Positions 1 to 5,547 of a DNA stretch of 6,914 bases are shown here, one piece after another (position 1 is the first letter of the stretch; each line of letters starts with the position of its first letter). The stretch comes from JACRBT01 sp964474285 (GTDB lineage: Bacteria > Chloroflexota > Dehalococcoidia > Tepidiformales > Tepidiformaceae): contig CAYYSD010000159.1 in NCBI GenBank assembly GCA_964474285.1, positions 1-6,914 on the forward strand, in the 5' to 3' direction. The position numbers were made by a program, and so were the translations under genes. The notes beneath the pieces are model-generated. The model was given only the letters and a program-made list of their open reading frames with translations. It had not been told where the DNA came from and made no database searches.

Positions 1-463
1 GGAGTCGGGACCAGGGGTGTTGGGCTGACGGTTGTCGCGGGAGCGAGTTCGCCTTCACCGCCCGGCGAAGCCCCGGGGCGGATGCTGGTCGCGGCGTTCG
101 TCAGCAACTCGATGCCGGACTCCATCCAGGTGAGGGGGTGGCCGCCATACACAGCCATCCCGCCCGCGCTTGCCCCGGCGAGGAGGGCCATGGCGGCGAA
201 CTGGCGGGCAAAAGCGCGCGGCCGCGGACCGAGACCCACCCAGCCGAGGGCCGTGGTTCGGGCTCCGTGGCGCCCCCGGCTTTCGATGAAGTCCGCGAAG
301 GCCACGCGCATACGGGCCGCGGCGTCGTCACCCGGTCCTGCGGGGGCAAGGCGGCGCGTCCGCCATGCGAGGCGCGCGAATGCCGCTTCCGAGGTGCGTT
401 CCCCTCCAGCGGGGGAACGGCCCTCGAGCGCTTCCTGCAGGACTTCGGGGTCGAGGTTCTCAG
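1..463 (-). CDS. Single-TM protein with Pro/Thr-rich extracytoplasmic part, C-terminus cut by window edge
   Basis: This is an open frame of about 154 codons running off the left edge, with no ATG or GTG near its N-terminus. The best start is CTG at 463-461, giving MPENLDPEVLQEALEG. It is preceded by AAGGTGAT (473-480) at suitable spacing, and an in-frame TGA three bases further up excludes a longer product. It overlaps the end of the ferric-reductase-like gene by 4 nt, as in a translationally coupled operon. The N-terminal ~95 residues are hydrophilic and Arg/Ala-rich. One hydrophobic segment follows (FAAMALLAGASAGGMAVYGG, about residues 102-121), then a Ser/Pro/Thr-rich region. The layout of a short cytoplasmic domain, one helix and a low-complexity outer part resembles membrane anti-sigma-like proteins of Chloroflexota. 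No family motif is visible, so function is unknown. The reading frame is well supported; the CTG start is an inference. Confidence 0.72.
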
Positions 464-1116
464 GCAGAGGTCATCACCTTGACGGGCTTTCGCTCAGCGC
501 GGGCGTATGTCATGCGCACGATGAGAGCGCTGACGATGAGGAGGCTTGTCGACAGATAGAGCGCCAGCACCCACGGTTCCTCACTGTCTGTCCCCAGTTG
601 AAGGCCGTGCCAGAGGGCAGCGGCGTAGGCCACTGCAGATGTGTAGTGAATCCGCCGCCACATGCGCATGCCGATTCGCGACCGAAACCAAAAGGACGCT
701 GAAACCATGATAGTTAGATAGAGCGAAATTGTCCCGAGCGCCGAGAGCGAACGCTCGTAGTAGGAGCCGAAAGGCACGAGGACGTCGGCGAGGCCGAACC
801 TGGTCCAGCCGTCCGGGATGAGGACGAGACCATGGAACAGTCCAAGGAGGACGCCGGCCACGCCGCCCACCTGGTGGATGGCGAGGAGCCGGCCCCGGTT
901 CACGAAGCCGTCGAACCAGCCGGAGGACATGAGCAGGCCCCCGGCAAGGCCGAGCCAGAGGAACATGTAGGCGGCAACGCCGGCCGCTCGAGAGGCGTAC
1001 CACGCCCCGTGCAGTCCGGGATCCGGTAGCGCCCGGGCCGCAAGGGGCGCCGCGAAGGCGCCCCCCGCGACAGCCCCAATTCCGGCCGCAATCGCGAGAG
1101 CGATGTAGGACTTCAT
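460..1116 (-). CDS. Ferric-reductase-like transmembrane (haem b) protein
   Basis: A 218-residue polytopic membrane protein of the ferric reductase-like transmembrane family. About six hydrophobic helices can be drawn: residues 3-24, 44-64, 78-100, 117-136, 146-165 and 171-191. Two helices each carry a His pair one helical face apart, H81/H95 (IHQVGG...LFH) and H147/H160 (IHYTSAV...LWH), the usual bis-His ligation pattern for two b haems. No FAD- or NAD(P)H-binding domain is present. It is therefore a membrane haem module like MsrQ/YedZ that must take electrons from a partner, not a complete ferric reductase. The ATG at 1116 has AGGAG (1126-1130) 9 nt upstream. It lies 27 nt after the poly-proline protein gene and overlaps the next gene by 4 nt. 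With apbE at the head of the run, transmembrane electron transfer to a flavin or metal centre outside the membrane is plausible but inferred. Confidence 0.88.
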   Translation of the reverse strand: MKSYIALAIAAGIGAVAGGAFAAPLAARALPDPGLHGAWYASRAAGVAAYMFLWLGLAGGLLMSSGWFDGFVNRGRLLAIHQVGGVAGVLLGLFHGLVLIPDGWTRFGLADVLVPFGSYYERSLSALGTISLYLTIMVSASFWFRSRIGMRMWRRIHYTSAVAYAAALWHGLQLGTDSEEPWVLALYLSTSLLIVSALIVRMTYARAERKPVKVMTSA

Positions 1117-1143
1117 GACCGTACGCTCCTGGTGTGTTTCATC

Positions 1144-1803
1144 TCAGGAACCGCCTCCACCGGGCTTGGGGCGCGGCGGCGGCGCCGGAGGAGGTGGCGG
1201 AGGTGGTGGCGGCGGGGGAGGCGGTGGCGGTGGGGGAGGATCCGCTGGAATCGGAGGTGGTGGCGCCGGCTCGACCGGCGCCGGGGCCGGTGGCGGGGTG
1301 TCCTGTGAGGGTGCCGGCACCGGTTCGGGACTGACCGGGCTCGCCGGCGGCTGCCCAGGCGCGATTGCGCCCGCAGGAGCATCAGCAGGGACGACCGGCG
1401 ACGAAGTCCTGGCTGGCGCCGTTGGGCTCGAGGCGGTCGTGCCGGCCGATGGACTCGAAACGGCTGTGCCGCCACCGAGGTACTCGACCGACTTGATGTA
1501 GTAGTAGACAGGCTGGCGCTCAATGATGACCACCTGTGCAGGCAGTGCTGTCACGGTCGGTTCAACGGCCGGTGCGGCGCTTGCGATTGCCACCCACTCG
1601 CCCTTCGTGGCGTCCCATCGCCAGCCGTCCTGTTCGATCACGGTCGGTTCGGTGGCGGCGGGCGGCTCGGATTCGCTGCCCGCTGCCGGATTGACGGCCG
1701 AGAACACGACTGCTGCCCACATTCCGATGAAGGTCATGCCCGCGAGGGCCGCCGTCGCCACGCGAGTCAGGAAGTAGCGTGGACCTGCCTGTCGCTTCGC
1801 CAT
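1144..1803 (-). CDS. Membrane-anchored proline-rich protein ending in an 18-proline run
   Basis: A 219-residue protein with a basic N-terminus (MAKRQAGPRYFLTR) and one hydrophobic segment (about 16-37) that serves as signal anchor or signal peptide. It continues with a WRWDATKGEWVA stretch (61-72), a VVIIERQPVYYYIKSVEYL patch (91-109), and then a long Pro/Ala/Thr/Ser region. Residues 189-206 are 18 consecutive prolines, followed by APPPRPKP and GGGGS at the C-terminus. The order anchor, WVA, VV-x-x-ER-x, disordered tail matches the upstream neighbour, so the two look like diverged tandem paralogues. The ATG directly follows the neighbour's TAG with no gap and only a weak AGGG-type ribosome site, which implies translational coupling. 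The prolines should make translation dependent on EF-P. No catalytic motif or FMN-acceptor motif is visible. Function is unknown, perhaps a wall-spanning or surface protein serving the adjacent redox genes. Confidence 0.78.
   Translation of the reverse strand: MAKRQAGPRYFLTRVATAALAGMTFIGMWAAVVFSAVNPAAGSESEPPAATEPTVIEQDGWRWDATKGEWVAIASAAPAVEPTVTALPAQVVIIERQPVYYYIKSVEYLGGGTAVSSPSAGTTASSPTAPARTSSPVVPADAPAGAIAPGQPPASPVSPEPVPAPSQDTPPPAPAPVEPAPPPPIPADPPPPPPPPPPPPPPPPPPAPPPRPKPGGGGS
1186..1239 (-). repeat. 18-codon poly-proline tract
   Basis: Eighteen successive proline codons use all four codons (CCT, CCC, CCA, CCG) in mixed order. The tract is therefore not a simple DNA slippage repeat; the amino-acid run itself seems to have been kept. 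The complementary plus strand is a dense series of GG and GGG(G) runs and could form G-quadruplexes. Confidence 0.95.
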
Positions 1804-2478
1804 CTAATCGTGCCCTGGACCGTCGTGGTCCTCGTCTTCGTGCTCGTCCTCGTGCTCGCCTTCGTGCTCGCCTTCGTGCTCGTCTTCGTGCTCGTCTTCG
1901 TGCTCGTCCTCATGTTCAACGTGGCCCGGGCCATCATCGCCTGAGGGTGGTCCACCGGGGGCTGGTGCTGGCGCCTGGGGCGGCGCGGGCGCAACGGGTG
2001 GAGAGCCGGCAGCCGGCTGCTGGACCACCGGCCGGGTCGACGGCTGCTGGCCCGTGGTGGGCGGCGCCGTGGGTGTAGGTTGTGGCCGGGGGGTGGAAGT
2101 GGCGGCCGGCTTGCTTGCGACAGGTGTGGCGGTGGCCGTGCTTGCCGGCTGCGTCGTGACAGTCGCCGGCGATTCTTCTGCGCGCGGCGGTTCAACCTTC
2201 GGGGGCGCGGACCGCACCTCCTGGGTCACGATGAGAGCCGGACGTTCGACGTAGACGACCTGTCGCGTCGGTTCTGCCGGGGGAACGCCTTCGGAGGTTG
2301 CTGCCGCAACCCACGCGGTTGCCTCCGGGGTGGCTGTGGATGCGGCCCACTGGTTGTCTGCCGCCGCCGGGGCTGCCGACTTCGAAAAGACTCCCTGGCT
2401 GATGGCGACGGCCGCGATCGACCCGCCACAGAGGGCCGCCGTCACTGTTCCCGCGACCATTGATGCAAAGCGATTCAT
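1804..2478 (-). CDS. Membrane-anchored Pro/Thr-rich protein with His/Asp/Glu repeat tail
   Basis: A 224-residue protein. The frame stays open upstream to 2907, but the start MNRFASMVAG at 2478 is chosen because AGGAGG (2483-2488) lies just before it and a hydrophobic segment (about 8-28) begins at once, as in a signal anchor. It is followed by AWVAAATSEG (55-64), VVYVERPALIVTQEV (74-88) and a long Pro/Thr/Ala linker. The acidic tail from residue 181 holds seven tetrads HEDE or HEGE (189-216) and ends DHDGPGHD. Ten His lie in the last 39 residues among many Asp/Glu, a composition seen in proteins that bind divalent metals (Zn, Ni, Cu, Fe). It shares the WVA...VVYVERP pattern with the next gene, whose ATG abuts its stop codon. 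Metal binding or buffering for the adjacent redox operon is inferred from composition; no family was recognised. Confidence 0.8.
   Translation of the reverse strand: MNRFASMVAGTVTAALCGGSIAAVAISQGVFSKSAAPAAADNQWAASTATPEATAWVAAATSEGVPPAEPTRQVVYVERPALIVTQEVRSAPPKVEPPRAEESPATVTTQPASTATATPVASKPAATSTPRPQPTPTAPPTTGQQPSTRPVVQQPAAGSPPVAPAPPQAPAPAPGGPPSGDDGPGHVEHEDEHEDEHEDEHEGEHEGEHEDEHEDEDHDGPGHD
1831..1914 (-). repeat. Seven 12-nt tandem repeats encoding HEDE/HEGE
   Basis: Seven in-frame 12-nt units encode, in order, HEDE three times, HEGE twice and HEDE twice. Units differ mainly at synonymous third positions and one Asp/Gly change, as expected from tandem duplication followed by divergence. The unit is a multiple of three, so changes in copy number would keep the reading frame. 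Confidence 0.93.
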
Positions 2479-2579
2479 GCTTCCTCCTGCGGATTGGGGC
2501 AGTTGTCGAAAACGTGTATCGCTGTTCGGGGCTGAAAGGAGTCGCGCGTTTCGCAGAATTTTCCTGGGGACTGAGCCAG
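2479..2579 (-). other. Spacer between apbE and the His-rich protein gene
   Basis: A 101-nt gap read through on the minus strand. It carries the AGGAGG ribosome site (2483-2488) for the downstream gene. I see no convincing -35/-10 pair and no terminator hairpin, so cotranscription with apbE is likely but not shown. Confidence 0.5.
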
Positions 2580-3455
2580 TTAGTCCCAGAAGCGGGTCAA
2601 GCCGTCCGGGGAAAGCGTGAGGACTGTGTGGCCCGCCTCCTGGGCGGCTTCCGCGCCGTCTTTGCCTGCGATCAGGACGGCCTTGGCCCAGGCCTCGGCC
2701 CGCCACGCTTCGGGAGCCCAGACCGAGACCTGGACAAAGGGCGATTCGGAGGGCAGTCCGGTTCGCGGGTCGATGAGATGGTGGGCGGCACGGCCGTCGG
2801 CTGCGCGCCATCGGCGCTTCAGCGTCGTGGAAGTGGCGCACGCGCCGGCCAGAGTGCCCTCCCAGACCGGGGGACCTCCTGCGGGGTTTTCGATCGAGAG
2901 CAACCATCCTCCCTCACCGTCGCCTCTTCCGGTCGTACGCACGTCGCCCCCGGCATTCACCAGGACTCCGCTAAACTCCGGAAAGACCGTTGCGGCCAGG
3001 TCCGCCGTCCATCCCTTGACGATGCCGCCCAGGTCCAGCTGCCCTTCGATGAGCCGCACGGAATCGCCCTCGAACCGGAGGGCGCGCACCGGCGAAGGGG
3101 CCGCCTCTCCGGCAACCGGGTTTCCGCCGCTGACCTGAGAGAACGTCCTGTCGTAACCAGCTCGCCGTAGCGCCGGGAGGACCATGGGGTTGAAAAGCCC
3201 GCCGGTGAACTCGCAGGCGGCAATGGCCAGGCGGCACCCCTCGACGAACACAGGGTCGTCCACGGCATCGCCCGCGTTCAGCCGGGACAGCAGGCTCTTC
3301 TCCCGGAAACGCGAGAAGCGCTGTTCCTGTTGCTCGAAGAGCAGACGGATCGAGACAAAGGCCCCATGGGGCCTTGTCTCGGCTTCGATCTCGACATCGA
3401 TTCCTGTATCCATGGCCCGGAACGCGTCATCGAAAAGCACTTCTCGATGGTACAT
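2580..3455 (-). CDS. apbE: FAD:protein FMN transferase (ApbE family)
   Basis: A 291-residue ApbE-family enzyme, which moves FMN from FAD onto a Thr/Ser of target flavoproteins. Visible family motifs in order are AMDTG (14-18), SRFREKSLLSRLN (48-60), TGGLFNP (84-90), DLGGIVKGWTAD (141-152), NAGGDVR (167-173), ATSTTLKR (207-214) and HHLIDPRTG (225-233). Start ATG at 3455 is preferred over GTG at 3497: GAGGA lies 8 nt before it, and MYHREVLFDDAFRAMDTG places the first motif as usual. There is no signal peptide or lipobox, so it probably acts in the cytoplasm. In the C-terminal metal-site region, where many ApbEs have DALATA, this protein reads EAWAKA (254-259), Glu and Lys replacing Asp and Thr. 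I believe this occurs in an actinobacterial/Chloroflexota subgroup (memory, not searched). It heads the operon containing the haem b protein; no flavinylation target is evident in the window. Confidence 0.95.
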   Translation of the reverse strand: MYHREVLFDDAFRAMDTGIDVEIEAETRPHGAFVSIRLLFEQQEQRFSRFREKSLLSRLNAGDAVDDPVFVEGCRLAIAACEFTGGLFNPMVLPALRRAGYDRTFSQVSGGNPVAGEAAPSPVRALRFEGDSVRLIEGQLDLGGIVKGWTADLAATVFPEFSGVLVNAGGDVRTTGRGDGEGGWLLSIENPAGGPPVWEGTLAGACATSTTLKRRWRAADGRAAHHLIDPRTGLPSESPFVQVSVWAPEAWRAEAWAKAVLIAGKDGAEAAQEAGHTVLTLSPDGLTRFWD

Positions 3456-3512
3456 CGCGAGAGTCCTCGATGGCCGGCGGTCGGCGGCCCGGAGCACTCA
3501 CCGCCGATCCGT

Positions 3513-3518
3513 TACACT
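3513..3518 (+). promoter_or_regulatory. Candidate -10 box of the RNase P RNA gene
   Basis: TACACT lies 7 nt before G3526, the first base of the P1 helix, which is the expected distance from a -10 hexamer to the start of a precisely initiated RNA. No good -35 is seen 16-18 nt upstream. Its reverse complement contains TGTAAC, so the apbE promoter on the other strand could overlap it. Confidence 0.4.
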
Positions 3519-3525
3519 CGTTCCC

Positions 3526-3884
3526 GGTCCAGCAGGCCGGGCGGCCGCTGCAGCCTCGTTGCTGTAGAGGAAAGTCCGGACTCCACCGGGCAGGGTGCCG
3601 GGTAACACCCGGGCGGCGTAAGCCGACGGCCAGTGCAACAGAAACATACCGCCGGTCGCAAGGCCGGTAAGGGTGAAATGGTGCGGTAAGAGCGCACCAG
3701 CGTCCTGGTGACAGGGCGGCTGGGTAAACCCCACCCGGAGCAAGGCCAAATAGGGGAGGAGGGCGCCCGGCCCGCTATGACTCCCGGGTTGGCCGCTAGA
3801 GCGCCGTGGCAACACGGCGTCGAGAGAGATGGTCGCCTCCCCGTTCGCGGGTAGACAGAATCCGGCTTACAGGCCTGCTGGGCC
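3526..3884 (+). ncRNA. rnpB: RNase P RNA, bacterial class A
   Basis: This is the catalytic RNA that removes 5' leaders from pre-tRNAs. The ends are set by the P1 helix: GGTCCAGCAGGCC (3526-3538) pairs with GGCCTGCTGGGCC (3872-3884), 13 bp with one G-U. Conserved region I is GAGGAAAGTCCGGACTCC (from 3567) and conserved region V is ACAGAATCCGGCTTA (3855-3869). They form the P4 core, AAG-U-CCGGA against TCCGGCTT with the universal bulged U. ACAGAAACATACCGCC (from about 3639), GGTGAAATGGTGCGGTAAGA (from about 3671), and GGTAAACCCCACCCGGAGCA followed by AGGCCAAATAGG (3723-3754) match the class A core as in E. coli. The ~359-nt length is normal. It is divergent from apbE. All peptide-length open frames across this stretch are incidental. 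Confidence 0.98.
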
Positions 3885-4105
3885 TACCCCGTCTCCTGTC
3901 CTCGGCATGCGTTCGTGCGGAGGCAGTCAAAGTACGAACGCGGTGCTGCCTGCGTGATGGCAGGCGCCTTGTTGGGATCGCAAGGGCACCTGGCCCTTCG
4001 ACGCGGCTCAGGGCGAACGGGTGTCCTGGCACCGGGAAGAGGCGCGTTCGGACCGGCAATGCGCTACGATCGAGGTATCACCTGATCCTCCGGAGTTGAT
4101 AAAGG
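3885..4105. other. Structured spacer between rnpB and the thioredoxin gene
   Basis: No gene is supported here. The spacer holds several inverted repeats: GCGTTCGT/ACGAACGC (3909-3916 with 3934-3941), GCCTGC/GCAGGC with a 6-nt loop (3948-3965) and AAGGGC/GCCCTT with a 5-nt loop (3982-3998). A dispersed-repeat copy lies at 3994-4020. None has a U-tract typical of an intrinsic terminator, so where rnpB transcription ends is unclear. The 3' end contains GGAG (4092-4095), the likely ribosome site for the next gene, 10 nt before its ATG. Confidence 0.6.
3994..4020. repeat. Short dispersed REP-like repeat (RLRANG / FALSRVEG type)
   Basis: The sequence CCCTTCGACGCGGCTCAGGG followed by CGAACGG is a variant of a dispersed element widespread in bacterial drafts, usually CCCTTCGACAAGCTCAGGGC followed by GAACGG. 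Its chance translations give characteristic peptides: STRLRANG on the plus strand (compare FDRLRANG) and PFALSRVEGP on the minus strand (compare FALSLSKG). The match is from memory of these peptides, not from a search. Confidence 0.6.
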
Positions 4106-4966
4106 ATGCCCGCCAATACGGCCGTTCTCGATGTGACCGACGCTACGTTCGCCACCGAGGTGCTCGAACGTTCGAAGACCGTGCCCGTGGTGGTCGATTT
4201 CTGGGCCCCCTGGTGCGGGCCCTGTCGTGTTCTTGGCCCGATTATTGAAAAGGTCGCCGCAGAAAACGCTGGCGATGTTGTCCTGGTCAAGCTCAACACC
4301 GACGAAAACCCGCGTACCGCCACGACCTACCGGATCCAGGGAATTCCCGCGGTGAAGGCGTTCAAGAACGGCAAGGTCCTCACGGAGTTTACGGGCGCTA
4401 TTCCCGAACCTTCGGTTCGTTCATTCTTCGCGAAGCTGGTGCCGTCGGCGGCGGAGAAGGCTGCGCGTGCGGCATCGCAGGCAGCATCACAGGCTGCGGC
4501 CAGTGGCGACGAGGCGGGTGCGGAAGCCGGTTTTCGCGAAGCCATCGCCGCGACGCCGAACAACGTAGACGCGATTGTCGGCCTCGCGGCCATTCTCCTG
4601 CGTCGCGGCGAGCGGGCCGAGGCGGAGAAGTTGCTCGACCGTGCCCCGACGGACCGGCGGGCCAAGGCGATGAAGCACCGGCTCTTCCTCCAGGACTTCC
4701 AGGCGAATCACGGCAGCGAGGACCTGCAGGGTGAAGCGGCGGCCAACCCGTCCGACGCGCGTGCTCGCTACCGCTGGGGAGTGATGCTCGCGGCCCGTGG
4801 GGACTACGCCGCCGCATTGAAGGAGCTGCTGGATTCGGTCCGGCTCAATCGCACGTTTGCCGACGGCGCCGCGCGGAAGGCCATCCTGGCCGTCTTCGAT
4901 ATCCTCGGTTCGGATGCGCCGCTTACGAAGGAGTACCAGCGCGAACTTGCGCGCGTTCTGTTCTAG
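4106..4966 (+). CDS. cnoX: Thioredoxin-TPR protein, CnoX/YbbN type
   Basis: A 286-residue protein. Residues 1-112 are a thioredoxin fold with VVVDFWAPWCGPC, active-site Cys37 and Cys40 in WCGPC (36-40), and the cis-Pro loop GIPAVKAF (79-86, Pro81). Residues ~130-286 are TPR-like helices with repeats around 134-150, 153-179 and 220-250. The family-typical end is ADGAARKAILAVFDILGSD...YQRELARVLF. This Trx plus TPR layout is that of CnoX (YbbN), a chaperone-oxidoreductase that protects substrates from overoxidation and hands them to GroEL. E. coli CnoX lacks a working redox pair, whereas the intact WCGPC here predicts an active thioredoxin, as described for Caulobacter. There is no signal peptide, so it is cytoplasmic. 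It appears monocistronic, ending at the hairpin at 4992-5023. A plain thioredoxin with a TPR extension of other use cannot be excluded. Confidence 0.92.
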   Translation: MPANTAVLDVTDATFATEVLERSKTVPVVVDFWAPWCGPCRVLGPIIEKVAAENAGDVVLVKLNTDENPRTATTYRIQGIPAVKAFKNGKVLTEFTGAIPEPSVRSFFAKLVPSAAEKAARAASQAASQAAASGDEAGAEAGFREAIAATPNNVDAIVGLAAILLRRGERAEAEKLLDRAPTDRRAKAMKHRLFLQDFQANHGSEDLQGEAAANPSDARARYRWGVMLAARGDYAAALKELLDSVRLNRTFADGAARKAILAVFDILGSDAPLTKEYQRELARVLF

Positions 4967-4991
4967 GGCGAGGCGCACTCGTCGGAACAAC

Positions 4992-5023
4992 GAAAAGGGC
5001 CGGTCATGCGACCGGCCCTTTTC
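4992..5023. terminator. Bidirectional intrinsic terminator between convergent genes
   Basis: GAAAAGGGCCGGTC (4992-5005) pairs perfectly with GACCGGCCCTTTTC (5010-5023): a 14-bp stem with loop ATGC. The A-run on one side and T-run on the other make it a terminator in both directions. It lies 26 nt after the thioredoxin-TPR stop and 22 nt beyond the stop of the phasin gene that converges from the right. Confidence 0.93.
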
Positions 5024-5044
5024 TGCTCTGTTCGTTGGCAGAGG

Positions 5045-5506
5045 TCAGGCGACCTTGTCCTTCTTCGCAGCCTTCGGCTGGATGGCTTCGAAGTTCCTGC
5101 GGATGGTCTCAGCCATCGGGTTCGCGGCGGTGAACTGCTTCACGGCCTCGACAGCGGCGGTTGCGGTGTCCTTGTTCGCTGCCACGAGCTTCTCGATGAC
5201 GTCGCGCGTCTCCGTGCCGGCGCCGACGACTTCGTGGTAGGCGGCCTGGGCGAAGGCGAGGGCGCGGCCCTGGGCCGCAGTCGTGGCTTCGAGCACGGCG
5301 GTGTAATACTGGCTGACGTCGGTCGGCTCGGCGGCGAACCGCTTGCCGAGTTCGAGGGCTTCGCGCTGGCCGAGGGTAACGTCGGCGACGAACTGCTTCG
5401 TAACCTTGGTGCCCCGGTCGCTCGCCTTCCCGGCGGCGTCGATGAGGATGTCATAGCTGTGGATGAGAGCGTCGTAGTACTTCTGGACCTGGTCGTTCGT
5501 GGTCAT
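5045..5506 (-). CDS. Phasin-family PHA granule protein
   Basis: A 153-residue, almost wholly helical protein without Cys, signal peptide or membrane segment. It starts MTTNDQVQKYYDALIHSYDI and continues as amphipathic, Ala/Gln/Thr-rich helices with a central FAAEPTDVSQYYTAVLEATT (57-76). It ends in a Lys-rich AIQPKAAKKDKVA, a composition typical of phasins, which coat polyhydroxyalkanoate granules and control their size and number. Identification rests on this composition and on the neighbours, a PadR-type regulator and a PhaE-like subunit transcribed divergently. The ATG at 5506 is preceded by AAGGAAGGA, rather far upstream (about 13 nt). Expression probably starts at the strong promoter at 5559-5586 and is controlled through the inverted repeat at 5548-5570. 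Transcription should stop at the shared hairpin at 4992-5023. Confidence 0.85.
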   Translation of the reverse strand: MTTNDQVQKYYDALIHSYDILIDAAGKASDRGTKVTKQFVADVTLGQREALELGKRFAAEPTDVSQYYTAVLEATTAAQGRALAFAQAAYHEVVGAGTETRDVIEKLVAANKDTATAAVEAVKQFTAANPMAETIRRNFEAIQPKAAKKDKVA

Positions 5507-5547
5507 GTGGGGTGAGGTTCCTTCCTTGATGGTGCGTTCGTCTCGCT

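Noticed and set aside
82..702. Plus-strand frame of 206 residues opposite the left-edge gene and the haem b gene
   Set aside because: Arginine/proline-rich antisense shadow with no domain. The minus-strand proteins have clear membrane helices and His motifs.
1115..1501. Plus-strand glycine-rich frame (128 residues)
   Set aside because: It is the antisense of the proline-rich gene; polyglycine arises from the complement of proline codons.
1820..1925. CRISPR-like or VNTR array
   Set aside because: 12-nt units without spacers, in frame within a protein gene; a coding tandem repeat explains it.
1804..2907. Long minus-strand frame extending the His-rich protein to 367 residues
   Set aside because: The extra N-terminal part overlaps apbE in another frame and has arginine-rich shadow composition. 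The strong AGGAGG and signal-anchor start at 2478 explain the gene.
3456..3497. GTG start at 3497 for apbE, adding 14 residues
   Set aside because: The added residues are not family-like, and the ATG at 3455 has a well-placed GAGGA.
3948..3965. Intrinsic terminator of rnpB
   Set aside because: The GCCTGC/GCAGGC stem is only 6 bp and is followed by GCCTTGTTGG, not a T-tract.
4042..4070. Possible promoter for the thioredoxin-TPR gene with TACGAT (4065-4070)
   Set aside because: No acceptable -35 at 16-18 nt; a hexamer this weak occurs often by chance.
3498..4099. Several open frames on both strands across 3498-4099
   Set aside because: They lie over the RNase P RNA and its structured spacer, lack ribosome sites, and include the known spurious repeat peptides.
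4487..4990. Minus-strand frame of 167 residues
   Set aside because: Antisense to the thioredoxin-TPR gene, whose WCGPC and TPR motifs settle the coding strand.
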